NCBI GenBank assembly: GCA_937897325.1
Contig: CALCOY010000064.1
Span: 1 to 64,000, forward strand
Source: an uncultured Shimia sp.
Lineage (GTDB): Bacteria; Pseudomonadota; Alphaproteobacteria; Rhodobacterales; Rhodobacteraceae
Length of the DNA stretch: 64,000 nucleotides
Reading direction: 5' to 3'
Shown here: positions 41,835 to 49,632 of the stretch, in pieces
How positions within the stretch are numbered: the first letter of the stretch is position 1
Layout: every line of letters begins with the position of its first letter
Notes under the pieces: generated by a model
What the model saw: only the letters and a program-made list of their open reading frames with translations
Databases searched by the model: none
What the model was told of the DNA's origin: nothing
Position numbers and translations under genes: made by a program

Positions 41835-42758
41835 TCACCGACAAGCATGTGTAGATTGAAGCTCTTGGAAACACGCACTGTCGGAGATGTATCTCGCGAA
41901 ATGAAAATCCCGGATGCTGGCAACTTGCTCGTCCCGACAATCCAGCACGATCAGGAATGGTGCCCCACTGCCGTCATCGATGTGAAGAGCCGGGTGCCCC
42001 TCAACCTGACCGACGCGCGTCGACCAGTCGTCCAGGCTTGCATAGTTGCCAAAGTACTTCGCAACGCGGTCTTTGCCCTCGGCTCGAACCTTGGCAACCA
42101 GATCGAGTCTTACGTCATCGCGGAGCATGGATTGGATCCCGGCAATGTCGCGGTTGCGAAAGCGCAATGCATAGGCCTCAAGCACCGCTTGGGTCTCGCG
42201 TTCCAAAGGCACGGGAACTTCGTCCTCCACCACCTTTGCCAGAGACTTCAGGTTGTTGCGCGCTCTGAAAAGCGCTGTCTTCACCGACCCAGTACTCTGG
42301 TTAAGAAGTTCAGAAATCTCTGCGAGGGAATAATCCAGGACGTCTTTCAGAATGACAGCGCTGCGCTGCAGAGGCGTCAACTGCAGAAACACCGACAACG
42401 CGAACCTGACTGTCTCGTTTGTGTCATACGGCGCTGGCTCAGGGTCCGCGGCATCGTATCCGTCGATTGGCTCGGTTCGCTGGCGCTGCAACCTACGCAG
42501 GTGATCGATTGATTTGTTATGGGCAATCTTCATGAGCCAAGCCTCAGCATTGCGCACCCCGTCTTCGGGCCATTTTTCATGGGCGATAACATACACCTCC
42601 TGGACGATATCCTCGGCATCGATTGCCGATCCGATCATGCGGGCACAGTACCGGTGCAGCTTTGGCCGGAAGGCTTGGAGATCTTCGGTTGGCGGCGGTT
42701 CGATACTTGCGGGTGTAGGGCGCATCACATGAGCTTTCTTGTCAACGGTCGGCTGCAT
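41835..42758 (-). CDS. ECF sigma factor with C-terminal SnoaL-like domain
   Basis: Sigma factor of about 307 residues. Region 2 is visible as LHRYCARMIGSAIDAEDIVQEVYVIAHEKW and region 4 as LTPLQRSAVILKDVLDYSLAEISELLNQSTGSVKTALFRARNNL. Beyond residue 190 there is a SnoaL-like extension (EAYALRFRNRDIAGIQSMLRDDVRLDLV, ending near the C-terminus), as in ECF41/ECF42-type sigma factors where this domain replaces an anti-sigma factor. The ATG at 42758 lies within the end of the upstream gene; ATG at 42725 is an alternative. It is co-oriented with the ABM-like gene, its probable partner. Confidence 0.85.
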   Translation of the reverse strand: MQPTVDKKAHVMRPTPASIEPPPTEDLQAFRPKLHRYCARMIGSAIDAEDIVQEVYVIAHEKWPEDGVRNAEAWLMKIAHNKSIDHLRRLQRQRTEPIDGYDAADPEPAPYDTNETVRFALSVFLQLTPLQRSAVILKDVLDYSLAEISELLNQSTGSVKTALFRARNNLKSLAKVVEDEVPVPLERETQAVLEAYALRFRNRDIAGIQSMLRDDVRLDLVAKVRAEGKDRVAKYFGNYASLDDWSTRVGQVEGHPALHIDDGSGAPFLIVLDCRDEQVASIRDFHFARYISDSACFQELQSTHACR

Positions 42759-43101
42759 CAAGGCGGCCGATCCTGTATGTGCCGACGATACGGGGTTGCG
42801 CGAATTCTGGTCCGTCAGGGCAGTGCCTCAGTAAGCTATCTGACCACCGACGAAATGTCGCCAAACTATGCAAAGGGTGCTGATCGACAATGTCATCGAC
42901 GACTGCCAGGTGCAGGAAGTCTTCCTCACTAATCTGAAGCGCAAGGTAGGAAAACGCGTCGGGGCGGGTGTCGTCCAACTCCTTGAACACCTGCGAGAGA
43001 AGCTCTTTGTTCCGGTCGGATGCAGACCCGGGCAGCCGATAGCTTACCAGCCTTTTGTAGGGTGTTTCCGATCCTCTCACGGCATCTCTCCGCTGACCCA
43101 T
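42742..43101 (-). CDS. ABM-like small protein linked to the ECF sigma factor
   Basis: Protein of 119 residues. The middle (VSYRLPGSASDRNKELLSQVFKELDDTRPDAFSYLALQISEEDFLHLAVVDD) has the pattern of small dimeric alpha/beta-barrel proteins of the antibiotic-biosynthesis-monooxygenase type. The start at 43101 has GGAG eight bases upstream. Its last bases overlap the sigma factor start, so the two are coupled. ECF sigma factors with a SnoaL tail are typically encoded beside such small enzymes. Confidence 0.65.
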   Translation of the reverse strand: MGQRRDAVRGSETPYKRLVSYRLPGSASDRNKELLSQVFKELDDTRPDAFSYLALQISEEDFLHLAVVDDIVDQHPLHSLATFRRWSDSLLRHCPDGPEFAQPRIVGTYRIGRLDAADR

Positions 43102-43250
43102 TAACTGCTCCACTTTGAAGACGATGGACAGTCGCAAAAGGTTACGGGTTCCGCAGAATTTCCAGAACCTTCCTTGCCGCCCGTATCTTTCCACGGATCC
43201 ACGTCGTCTTCGAAGTGAGTAACCCAAGACCCAATGGAAAGAGCGCATTC

Positions 43251-43634
43251 ATGACATTTGAAATCACTCCGATCTTTGTTGCGATTTTCCTGGTTTTCGG
43301 GATCGCCATCGCCTTCCCGATCGGCCCTCTTCGCGGTAAGGTCGACATCCACTTTTGGGGCGGTGAGCCGAGGCTGGACAGGTTGGTCCGGGGCCACGGC
43401 AACTTCATCGAGTATGTCCCATTCGCTCTTCTCGGCATGGCCACGGCCGAGCTTGTTGGCACATCGGCAGATTTTCTGATCGGAGCGGGCACCATTCTTT
43501 TGGTCGCCCGGGTCTTGCACTACTTCGGCCTTCAGGTCAGCGGCGTGGGGCCGGCACGGCTGATCGGGACGGTCGCGACCATGCTGGTTACGCTGTCGCT
43601 TGCCTGCGCGATCCTTTGGCGGGTCATTACCTGA
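43251..43634 (+). CDS. MAPEG-family membrane protein
   Basis: Membrane protein of 127 residues with four helices. The MAPEG pattern is seen: IGPLRGKVDIHFWGGEPRLDRLVRGHGNFIEYVPFALLGMATAELVG (RxxxNxxExxP-like loop) and LLVARVLHYFGLQVSG. MAPEG proteins include membrane glutathione transferases. The ATG at 43251 is chosen from the fold; a start at 43215 is possible. It is divergent from the ABM-like/sigma pair, so it may be a target of that sigma factor. Confidence 0.82.
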   Translation: MTFEITPIFVAIFLVFGIAIAFPIGPLRGKVDIHFWGGEPRLDRLVRGHGNFIEYVPFALLGMATAELVGTSADFLIGAGTILLVARVLHYFGLQVSGVGPARLIGTVATMLVTLSLACAILWRVIT

Positions 43635-43688
43635 GAGAGCGAGACACAGCCTTCAATAATCACCCCAACCCTTTCGAGAGGTAACCCC

Positions 43689-44105
43689 ATGATACTCCAT
43701 GACAACGATGCCTACGTCTTTGAAGAACTTAAGCAAGACCGTTTGCTACTCTTCACGTGGAAGCACGTTCCGGGCCTCGGCATCAAACTCTTCAAGGACG
43801 CAATTCTCGAGTTCGCCGAACTTTGCCAAAAGCACGAGCCCGCAAAGGGCGTCATTGATGCGCGCCAGTTGGATCAGTCCAGCCCCGCTGTCGCCTGGTT
43901 GAGGGGTCAAACCTCCGAAGAAGCCGAGCCATACGACGATTGGTGGGCCCAAGAAGTTCTGCCAAAATACGTCTCCGCAGCCCTTGGCCAACTCGCCGTG
44001 GCAACCGGTGACCCAAGCGCACCAGGCGAAGTCCCAAAGCCGCAGCAGGATGCGGCGCTTAGGATGGGCTACTTCCCTGACTTGGACGCCGCCCGCGAGT
44101 GGTAG
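43689..44105 (+). CDS. hypothetical protein, possibly STAS/SEC14-like
   Basis: Protein of 138 residues. FEELKQDRLLLFTWKHVPGLGIKLFKDAILEFAELCQKH, then GVIDARQLDQ and a C-terminal AALRMGYFPDLDAAREW resemble the SpoIIAA-like/STAS-type proteins that end in YFxxxxxAxxW. GAGAGG lies about seven bases before the start. It follows the MAPEG gene by 54 bases in the same direction and may be co-transcribed. The family assignment is tentative. Confidence 0.6.
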   Translation: MILHDNDAYVFEELKQDRLLLFTWKHVPGLGIKLFKDAILEFAELCQKHEPAKGVIDARQLDQSSPAVAWLRGQTSEEAEPYDDWWAQEVLPKYVSAALGQLAVATGDPSAPGEVPKPQQDAALRMGYFPDLDAAREW

Positions 44106-44332
44106 ACTCTAGCGTGGCGATGCCTAAGAATAGATCGGCTGCAATTCTCCAACAACGCTGTTTGGCTCGGGGCACGATAGCGCTGTTCAAGCTCTTGTTC
44201 CCTGGGCACACTCAGCATGACGTGCGTTCGATAACCATAGAACCAATCTGATACTTTGCGATGGGATAACATAAGGCTTCCCAAGATAAGAGTTTCGGAA
44301 CCCTTCGGCCTTTCAAGTTCCCGTGGTATGCA

Positions 44333-44806
44333 ATGCGAATGAGCCTTCTTCACCTTTCAATCAATGCCGATACTCCTGAAGAAGTAGCGAACTTTCTTGC
44401 GCATATTATGGGTGGCGTAGCGATGCCCTTTCCGCCGTTCCCCGACTGCTGGATAGCTTTCGCCGAGCGGGATGATGGCACAGCAATTGAGGTCTATCCA
44501 ACGACACATGTTCTGAAACCGGGGCCAGAACAAGTCGCCTGCGAAATAGAAGAGCGTGACGCGAAGCCTACGTTTGCACATGTAGCGTTGTGCGCAAAAC
44601 TCAATCAATCAGAGATAATCTCTTCCGCCGATGAACTTGGTTGGCGCGCACGTATCTGCAATCGCGGTCCCTTTGAATGCGTGGAAGTTTGGCTTGAAAA
44701 CAGACTGTTGGTCGAGCTTCTAGACGATGAAATGCAGCGAGATTACCGCAACGGGATGACCGTGGCGAATTGGGCGGCAATGTTTGGATTGGATCAGAGA
44801 TCGTAG
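44333..44806 (+). CDS. VOC-like hypothetical protein
   Basis: Protein of 157 residues. LLHLSINADTPEEVANFLAHIMGGVAMPFPPFPDCWIAF, DDGTAIEVYP, HVALCAKLNQSEIISSADELGW and VWLENRLLVELLDDEM follow the beta-alpha-beta layout of VOC proteins. There is no obvious complete metal triad, though His and Glu candidates exist. ATG at 44339 is a near-equivalent start. It stands alone. Confidence 0.6.
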   Translation: MRMSLLHLSINADTPEEVANFLAHIMGGVAMPFPPFPDCWIAFAERDDGTAIEVYPTTHVLKPGPEQVACEIEERDAKPTFAHVALCAKLNQSEIISSADELGWRARICNRGPFECVEVWLENRLLVELLDDEMQRDYRNGMTVANWAAMFGLDQRS

Positions 44807-45130
44807 TCGACGCTGCATTTAGCGATCACTGGATTCCTCCATAACTAGCGGCCCATAGCTGCCGTTCAACCACCTCGTTCAATGCTACGGTGCGGCCCGC
44901 CAAAGCCGCCGTTCGCTACCGTCGCGAAATCTGACTGGGCACGGATGTCGGCTAAGCGGATATTAGCAGCCGTTCAATTGAGCGATAAAGCTCTTGCATA
45001 GCCTTCCACGAGTTAGGTCAAGTCGTGTGAACCTTCCCGCTTGGTAACCATAATTTGAGAGTGAACACGTATCAGGTATCCGAAGCCGCAAGTCCGCGTG
45101 CGCGACATCCGCAGTGTTAGGAGGATTGGA
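44807..45130. other. gene-poor interval containing a dispersed repeat
   Basis: No gene. The first half holds repeat copy B (44844 onward). The second half is the leader of the GvpN-like gene, with its AGGAGG at 45119-45124. Confidence 0.5.
44844..44915 (+). repeat. dispersed intergenic repeat, copy B
   Basis: Starts ACTAGCGGCCCA and continues CTGCCGTTCAA; 23 of the first 26 bases match copy A at 28315. It continues with words (CGTTCAATGCTACGGTGCGGC) that partly match the sequence after copy A. Both copies lie in the same orientation, just after a rightward gene. Confidence 0.6.
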
Positions 45131-46057
45131 TTGCAAGAGTTGGAGACATCAGGCGAACTTGAAGCAATGAGCCTTCCCGTTTTGGACTTTGAACCAGCCG
45201 AAGGCTCCATGAAAACGCTCGAAAAAGTCTTGAGATACGCAAATTTGGGTTTTCCCGTCCATCTTTGCGGGCCTTCCGGTGTTGGAAAGACCGCAACCGC
45301 GATTGAAGCCGCAAGGCGTATTGGTCGGCCGATCAGCTTCTTCACCGGAAACTCCGGCCAAGACCCCTCAAGCCTCGTTGGAAGCGTCAGTGGTAAGGTG
45401 TCACACAACGTCGTTGACAGGTACATATCAAGTGTTCGCAAAACGACGTCAAACGAGAGACAGCTTTGGGTGGATGAAAGCCTGTCCGTCGCCTGTCTTG
45501 AAGGCCATACACTAATCTTCGATGAGTTTCATCGCTCACCGCCTGAAGCCACATCCCCTTTGCTGTCTGTATTGGAGGAGCGCATTCTTGTGCTGCCACG
45601 AAAGGCACATGAAACGCCTGTTATTCCGGTCCATCCCGAGTTTCGCCTTATCCTGACTTCGAACTCCACGGACGCTTCCGACACATCAGACGTTCTCAAC
45701 GCCCTTTACGACCGAATTGTGACCCTTGAGGTCAACATGCCCGACACAAGCTCCGAGACAAGGATACTGGTGAGTTCCACCGGTGTTTCTGAGGCCGACG
45801 CAAATCGAATTTTGGAACTGCTCGGTCGGCTCCGCAAAGACGAACGTTGTCGTTCAGCACCGTCACTCCGTGCGGCTCAGATGATTGGGAAGGCGGTTGT
45901 TGAGTTTGATCTTGACACATCGCTCGACGACCCGGACTTCGTTGAACTTTGCAAGGACATTCTTGGAAGCAAAATTGCTCACGACACCAAGGCTAAGCTG
46001 ACAAGGGAAGAAGTTATCCTTCGCGCACTGAAAGTCTCGAAGGCTAAGTCCGCTTAG
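45131..46057 (+). CDS. gvpN: GvpN-like AAA+ ATPase
   Basis: AAA+ ATPase of 308 residues of the GvpN type within the MoxR/CbbQ/NorQ group. Walker A is GPSGVGKT, Walker B is HTLIFDEFHRS, and ALYDR holds the arginine-finger region. GFPVHLCGPSGVGKT, WVDESLSVACLEGHTLIFDEF, LLSVLEERILVLP and VHPEFRLILTSN are characteristic of GvpN rather than CbbQ. GvpN is an ATPase needed for proper gas-vesicle growth. The start is TTG at 45131 with a perfect AGGAGG six bases upstream. No gvpA or other gas-vesicle structural gene is in the window, so the ATPase may serve another assembly. Confidence 0.75.
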   Translation: MQELETSGELEAMSLPVLDFEPAEGSMKTLEKVLRYANLGFPVHLCGPSGVGKTATAIEAARRIGRPISFFTGNSGQDPSSLVGSVSGKVSHNVVDRYISSVRKTTSNERQLWVDESLSVACLEGHTLIFDEFHRSPPEATSPLLSVLEERILVLPRKAHETPVIPVHPEFRLILTSNSTDASDTSDVLNALYDRIVTLEVNMPDTSSETRILVSSTGVSEADANRILELLGRLRKDERCRSAPSLRAAQMIGKAVVEFDLDTSLDDPDFVELCKDILGSKIAHDTKAKLTREEVILRALKVSKAKSA

Positions 46058-46185
46058 GAGATTGATATAAACTCAAAGTTGGCGCGAGTCTGAGATAACT
46101 TGTTTCAACCCGCCTTGAGCCAGAACAAAAAATTAGCGTTTCTTTGCTATCAACCTTCTCAAATCACCGGTCTAGGGAGCGCCAA

Positions 46186-46509
46186 ATGGAACGCAAGACC
46201 CGTCTACCAACGATTGGCCGACTTCGGTCGGAGCGGTCGATTGCGAGGCAAGCTGACTCGTCCGCGAGACGGGAAGCTCGAGAAGAGTTAAGCCTTCAAG
46301 TTCAGATTGATCGCGAGGATGCCCTCCGTACGCTATGTGACATCGCAGAAGATGTGACTAGGCTGGCTCAAGAGACCCATCGCTACATAAATGCTAGTCG
46401 ATCCGAACGGATATCCAATGGGCATTCACAGAGAGCGGCCCGCCGCGAGAATAGAGGCAGAGTACGCATGGAAGCAGAACAGATCGTTACATCGGATTTT
46501 CGATTGTGA
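46186..46509 (+). CDS. hypothetical protein following the GvpN-like gene
   Basis: Protein of 107 residues, charged and helical (LRSERSIARQADSSARREAREELSLQVQIDREDALRTLCDIAEDVTRLAQETHRYI), with a basic tail. GGGAG is about eight bases before the ATG. It follows the GvpN-like gene by 128 bases. A second frame at 46391-46732 overlaps its end, so the true 3' limit or a frameshift is uncertain. Not recognised as a gas-vesicle protein. Confidence 0.45.
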   Translation: MERKTRLPTIGRLRSERSIARQADSSARREAREELSLQVQIDREDALRTLCDIAEDVTRLAQETHRYINASRSERISNGHSQRAARRENRGRVRMEAEQIVTSDFRL

Positions 46510-46944
46510 AGAAACCTCGAAAATTTGTGCCGAAGACCGCGCGCTCGTTTGTGCGGCGTACCGCCAAGGCGCCCCATCGTCCTATTGCCAAAAACTCCTT
46601 GCTAGAGCTTCGGCTTTCAAAAAGTTTCGGTGTCGCGCGCAACGATGGCAGGCGCAGCATCAAACGCGAAGCGCCTCCTTTTTGCTAGGGGAAGGGGAAG
46701 CTGACTGGACGCGAGTTTGCGTCGTGGATTGAAACGCGGACCGCACTTCCCATCGATGGGCTACACGACCCAAGTTCACAGAAGGGTTTTATTGAGGCCG
46801 AGCTTATTGTAAGTTCGCGCTCAAAGCGGTCATCCGGCGTTTTTTGGCCGGGTTAGTTCACAAGTCTGAACCCTCCGAGGGCAGATGAGCGGACAAAGCG
46901 ACCGTTTTGCATTCAACTTTGAACGTCCGCTCTCAGGTCCAAAA
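46510..46944. other. region of broken reading frames
   Basis: Two overlapping frames have some coding character. One is 46391-46732. The other begins at 46506 (KKPRKFVPKTARSFVRRTAK), stops at 46688 with TAG and then stays open in the same frame (KLTGREFASWIETRTALPIDGLHDPSSQKGF). This could be a decayed gene, but nothing is recognised. The part after 46860 is upstream DNA of the ArsR gene. Confidence 0.35.
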
Positions 46945-46964
46945 ACTTACCCATTTGGAAAAGT
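46945..46964. promoter_or_regulatory. candidate ArsR operator, box 1
   Basis: ACTTACCCATTTGGAAAAGT, a palindromic box of the form ACTTA-N-CCA-NN-TGG-N-(T/A)AAGT. It matches box 2 at 46995 in 16 of 20 positions. The two boxes are spaced 50 bases apart, about five helical turns. Confidence 0.6.
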
Positions 46965-46994
46965 TTTCCTTGCGCAGACATCTCAGCACATCTA

Positions 46995-47014
46995 ACTTAA
47001 CCAAATGGATAAGT
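46995..47014. promoter_or_regulatory. candidate ArsR operator, box 2 over the start codon
   Basis: ACTTAACCAAATGGATAAGT, the second copy of the box at 46945, with better symmetry. The ATG of the ArsR gene (47005-47007) lies inside it, so binding here would block translation initiation as well as transcription. Confidence 0.6.
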
Positions 47015-47328
47015 ATCTACACACAAGCTTTCATGCTTTGGGCGATCCAACGAGGCTCGCAGTCGTCGAAAGGCTGCTCGATGGGCCTGCGTCGGTGAGC
47101 GACCTTGCGAAACCACATGCGATGGCACTTCCAGCATTCACCAAGCACCTTGGCGTGCTCGAGCGTGCCGGGCTCATAACAAGTGAGAAGAAAGGCCGAG
47201 TTCGGACCTGCTTTATTCACCCGCCAGGCATTCAAGCAATCGATCATTGGCTGACTGATCGACGCGCTATGTGGGAAGGACGCCTCGATCGTCTGGCAAA
47301 GCACGTCGACGCTAAACAAAGGAACTGA
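47005..47328 (+). CDS. ArsR-family transcriptional regulator (second)
   Basis: Winged-helix regulator of 107 residues (FHALGDPTRLAVVERLLDGPASVSDLAKPHAMALPAFTKHLGVLERAGLITSEKKGRVRTCFIHPPGIQAIDHWLTD). It is of the non-metal ArsR type with a C-terminal WLTDRRAMWEGRLDRL helix. It is followed after three bases by the SRPBCC gene. Two matching palindromic boxes lie just upstream, the second over the start codon, which suggests tight autoregulation. Confidence 0.9.
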   Translation: MDKYLHTSFHALGDPTRLAVVERLLDGPASVSDLAKPHAMALPAFTKHLGVLERAGLITSEKKGRVRTCFIHPPGIQAIDHWLTDRRAMWEGRLDRLAKHVDAKQRN

Positions 47329-47331
47329 CAC

Positions 47332-47787
47332 ATGGACATCTATCACGAAACGCTCGTCTTCGAGCGCGAGTTCTCGACAACGCCAGACAGTTTATTTGAA
47401 GCGTATGCGGACCCCAAACAACGTGAAGTCTGGTCCGCACCGACGCCCGAGACCATCATCGTCATTGATGAAAGCGACGTCCAAACGGGTGGTCGTGAAA
47501 TCGCACGGTGTGGCAGCGCGGAGAACCTAAGCTGGACGATGAAAGTCGCTTATCACAGCGTCATTACGAACCGGCTGATCACCTTCACAGAAGAGCTTTG
47601 GGACGGCGACTCCATTCTAACCATTGCTCTGATTACCTTTGATTTTCAGTCCAGTGGTACAGTTGGAACGAAGCTCAAGTTGACCGACCAAGTGACGTCC
47701 CTCGTTGGAGAAGGCGGTGTGGCGGGGCATCGTGATGGATATACGAAGGCTCTTGCCAATCTTGCTGCGTCTCTGGTTTCCGCTTGA
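47332..47787 (+). CDS. SRPBCC (AHSA1/START-like) protein (second)
   Basis: Protein of 151 residues of the AHSA1/START-like type (HETLVFEREFSTTPDSLFEAYADPKQREVWSAPTPE, then GGREIARCGS, YHSVITNRLITFTEELWDG and a C-terminal helix). It starts three bases after the ArsR stop and is the probable effector or target of that regulator. The ligand is unknown. It converges on the YdeI-like gene. Confidence 0.88.
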   Translation: MDIYHETLVFEREFSTTPDSLFEAYADPKQREVWSAPTPETIIVIDESDVQTGGREIARCGSAENLSWTMKVAYHSVITNRLITFTEELWDGDSILTIALITFDFQSSGTVGTKLKLTDQVTSLVGEGGVAGHRDGYTKALANLAASLVSA

Positions 47788-47845
47788 GCTAGAAGCGGGA
47801 CAGAGCCGCCATTGGCTGCATCCAGACGATAGTCTGCTTTGCATC

Positions 47846-48481
47846 TCAAGCGTCATAGCTCGCAATTTTAGGCAGATTCCGCCTTACCTGAGTTGTTTTG
47901 CGATAGTGGTTTGCGCGTTCATTTCGTTCCGCTTTCTCGGCCGTATCTTGGATGCGTTTGGTCCTGGTTTCGGGCCGCTTTGCCATTTTGATCCACTCCA
48001 GGATGATCTTCTTTGACGAAGGTGGGAAAGCGTCGAAGTGCCTTTGGGCATTCGGGAATTTTGAGAGTTCTTCCAGGAGGTCAGGCGGCGCGATGCCGTT
48101 ATCGACGTCATCCAAGAAGGACCACGCACCGTCCTCCTTGGCTTTCTCAATTAGAGCGAGACCCGGAGGTGCCATCAATCCCCGTTCTATCAGGCTGGTG
48201 ACACGCGTCTTGTTGACTTTCGACCAAGCGCTGCTTGGCTTGCGCGGCGCGATGTAATGCATGGATCGCTTGTCGTCCAAGGCGCGGGGTAGACTATCAA
48301 CCCAGCCAAAGCACAAGCACTCCTCCACCAGGTCATCGTATGGCAGGTAGTTTGGTGAGACCTTTTTGTGGCTGACAAGCCAAACACCGTCGTGACGACC
48401 GTGATTGACCGAAAGCCATTCTCGCAATTCTGCACGCGAGATGACCTCGACCTGCTCAGCCCCCTCAGACGGCTTCACCAT
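47846..48481 (-). CDS. YdeI/OmpD-associated-like protein
   Basis: Protein of 211 residues. EVISRAELREWLSVNHGRHDGVWLVSHKK, LVEECLCFGWVDSLPRALDDKRSMHYIAPRKPSSAWSKVNKTRV and the C-terminal EWIKMAKRPETRTKRI are typical of the YdeI/OmpD-associated family. The family may be involved in resistance to cationic peptides, but no reaction is established. GGAGG is eight bases before the start at 48481. Its start overlaps the SDR gene's stop by seven bases, so the two form an operon. Confidence 0.88.
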   Translation of the reverse strand: MVKPSEGAEQVEVISRAELREWLSVNHGRHDGVWLVSHKKVSPNYLPYDDLVEECLCFGWVDSLPRALDDKRSMHYIAPRKPSSAWSKVNKTRVTSLIERGLMAPPGLALIEKAKEDGAWSFLDDVDNGIAPPDLLEELSKFPNAQRHFDAFPPSSKKIILEWIKMAKRPETRTKRIQDTAEKAERNERANHYRKTTQVRRNLPKIASYDA

Positions 48482-49215
48482 GCAAGTACCTCCCCGTCGC
48501 GGAAGAAACCGGCCGTCGGCCCATCTTCTGGCAGTGTCGCTGCCCATAGGACACCTGTGGCGCTTTCATGCGGCGGTCTTGCGCCCATCGCCTCTCCTCC
48601 CTCGAAGGTTGCGGTGAAGCCGGGGCAAACGGCATTTATCTTGACGGTACTTTCCGCCTCCTCAAGAGCAAGCCTAACAGTGAGAGCGTTCAGAGCGGCC
48701 TTTGAAACGGCGTAGCTCGTGCCCATCTGGTTGCCTGTCGTCAGGCCAAACACCGGGTCACCATGTGAACCCGCACCGCTTGACACGTTCACGATCCGGC
48801 CGGCGTCGCTCTTGCGCAACAGCGGCAGCATGGCCTGGCACATCGCCCAAGTCCCAAAGAGCGTCGCATCGAACACTGCCCGTGCTTCTTCCATATCTGC
48901 CGATGCAGCCAACTCGCCGTAAGGGGAGGTCATTGCCGCGTTGTTTATCAACACGTCGAGTTTGCCGTACTCGGCATCGATTTTGGTGGCCGCCACTGAG
49001 ATGTCATTGGCGTCACTAATGTCGAGCGCCATCGGCACAGCCGTTCCCATGCCTGCGGCATTCAACAGGCTTGCGACTTTCTCAGCTTTCCCCTGGGTGC
49101 GCGCTGTGACGTAAACGGTCATGCCCTGCGACATGAGTGCCTGTGATACGGCAAATCCGAGACCGGTTTCTTTTCCGACGCCGGTTACCAAAGCGATTAT
49201 TTCATTCTGTGCCAT
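48475..49215 (-). CDS. short-chain dehydrogenase/reductase
   Basis: NAD(P)-dependent oxidoreductase of 246 residues. The cofactor motif is VTGVGKETGLGFAV (TGxxxGxG type), followed by LDVLINNAAMTS (NNA motif), the catalytic Ser in NVSSGAGS, and YAVSK with the Tyr and Lys of the active site. It overlaps the YdeI-like gene and is divergent from a HxlR regulator with a dyad between, so HxlR control is likely. The substrate cannot be told. Confidence 0.92.
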   Translation of the reverse strand: MAQNEIIALVTGVGKETGLGFAVSQALMSQGMTVYVTARTQGKAEKVASLLNAAGMGTAVPMALDISDANDISVAATKIDAEYGKLDVLINNAAMTSPYGELAASADMEEARAVFDATLFGTWAMCQAMLPLLRKSDAGRIVNVSSGAGSHGDPVFGLTTGNQMGTSYAVSKAALNALTVRLALEEAESTVKINAVCPGFTATFEGGEAMGARPPHESATGVLWAATLPEDGPTAGFFRDGEVLAW

Positions 49216-49279
49216 GTTCGAACCTATTGCAGTTGTGTGTCTTCAACTCTAGTTTTGCGCAAGCATGCAAAAAGTAAAG

Positions 49280-49299
49280 TACTGTCATATTTGTCAGTA
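49280..49299. promoter_or_regulatory. dyad in the SDR/HxlR divergent promoter
   Basis: TACTG-N10-CAGTA is an inverted repeat with 5-bp arms, 15 bases before the HxlR start and 65 before the SDR start. It is the most likely HxlR operator; the inner bases TCATATTTGT add partial symmetry. Confidence 0.5.
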
Positions 49300-49314
49300 T
49301 GGAAAGACACAGAA

Positions 49315-49632
49315 ATGGAAGCGCAGACACCTTGCCCTGTTCAGACAACCGTCAACGTCATCGGCGGCAAATGGAAACCAGGTATCGTATTCAGATTGCA
49401 GAACGGGACATATCGCTTCAGCGCGCTAAAGCGCGAGATGCCCTGGATTTCCGAGCGCGTGCTGATCCGTCAACTGAAAGAGCTAGAAGCCGATGGCATC
49501 GTGACACGCAAGGACTATCGAGAGGTTCCACCACGCGTCGAATACTCTCTATCAGATTACGGTGAGACACTGAGACCGCTATTGAGGGAAGTCGCAGCTT
49601 GGGGAGAGGCGCACCTTAGTCTTGAACTCTAG
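49315..49632 (+). CDS. HxlR-family transcriptional regulator
   Basis: Winged-helix regulator of 105 residues. CPVQTTVNVIGGKWKPGIVFRLQNGTYRFSALKREMPWISERVLIRQLKELEADGIVTRKDYREVPPRVEYSLSDYGETL is a textbook HxlR sequence, with the conserved N-terminal Cys (Cys6) that is redox-sensitive in several relatives. ATG at 49315 has GGAAAG upstream; the open frame extends to 49237. It is divergent from the SDR-YdeI operon, its probable target. Confidence 0.9.
   Translation: MEAQTPCPVQTTVNVIGGKWKPGIVFRLQNGTYRFSALKREMPWISERVLIRQLKELEADGIVTRKDYREVPPRVEYSLSDYGETLRPLLREVAAWGEAHLSLEL

Noticed and set aside
46391-46732. 113-codon frame overlapping the hypothetical gene after gvpN
   Set aside because: Some coding character but overlaps another plausible frame, with no ribosome binding site; kept only as part of the broken-frame interval.
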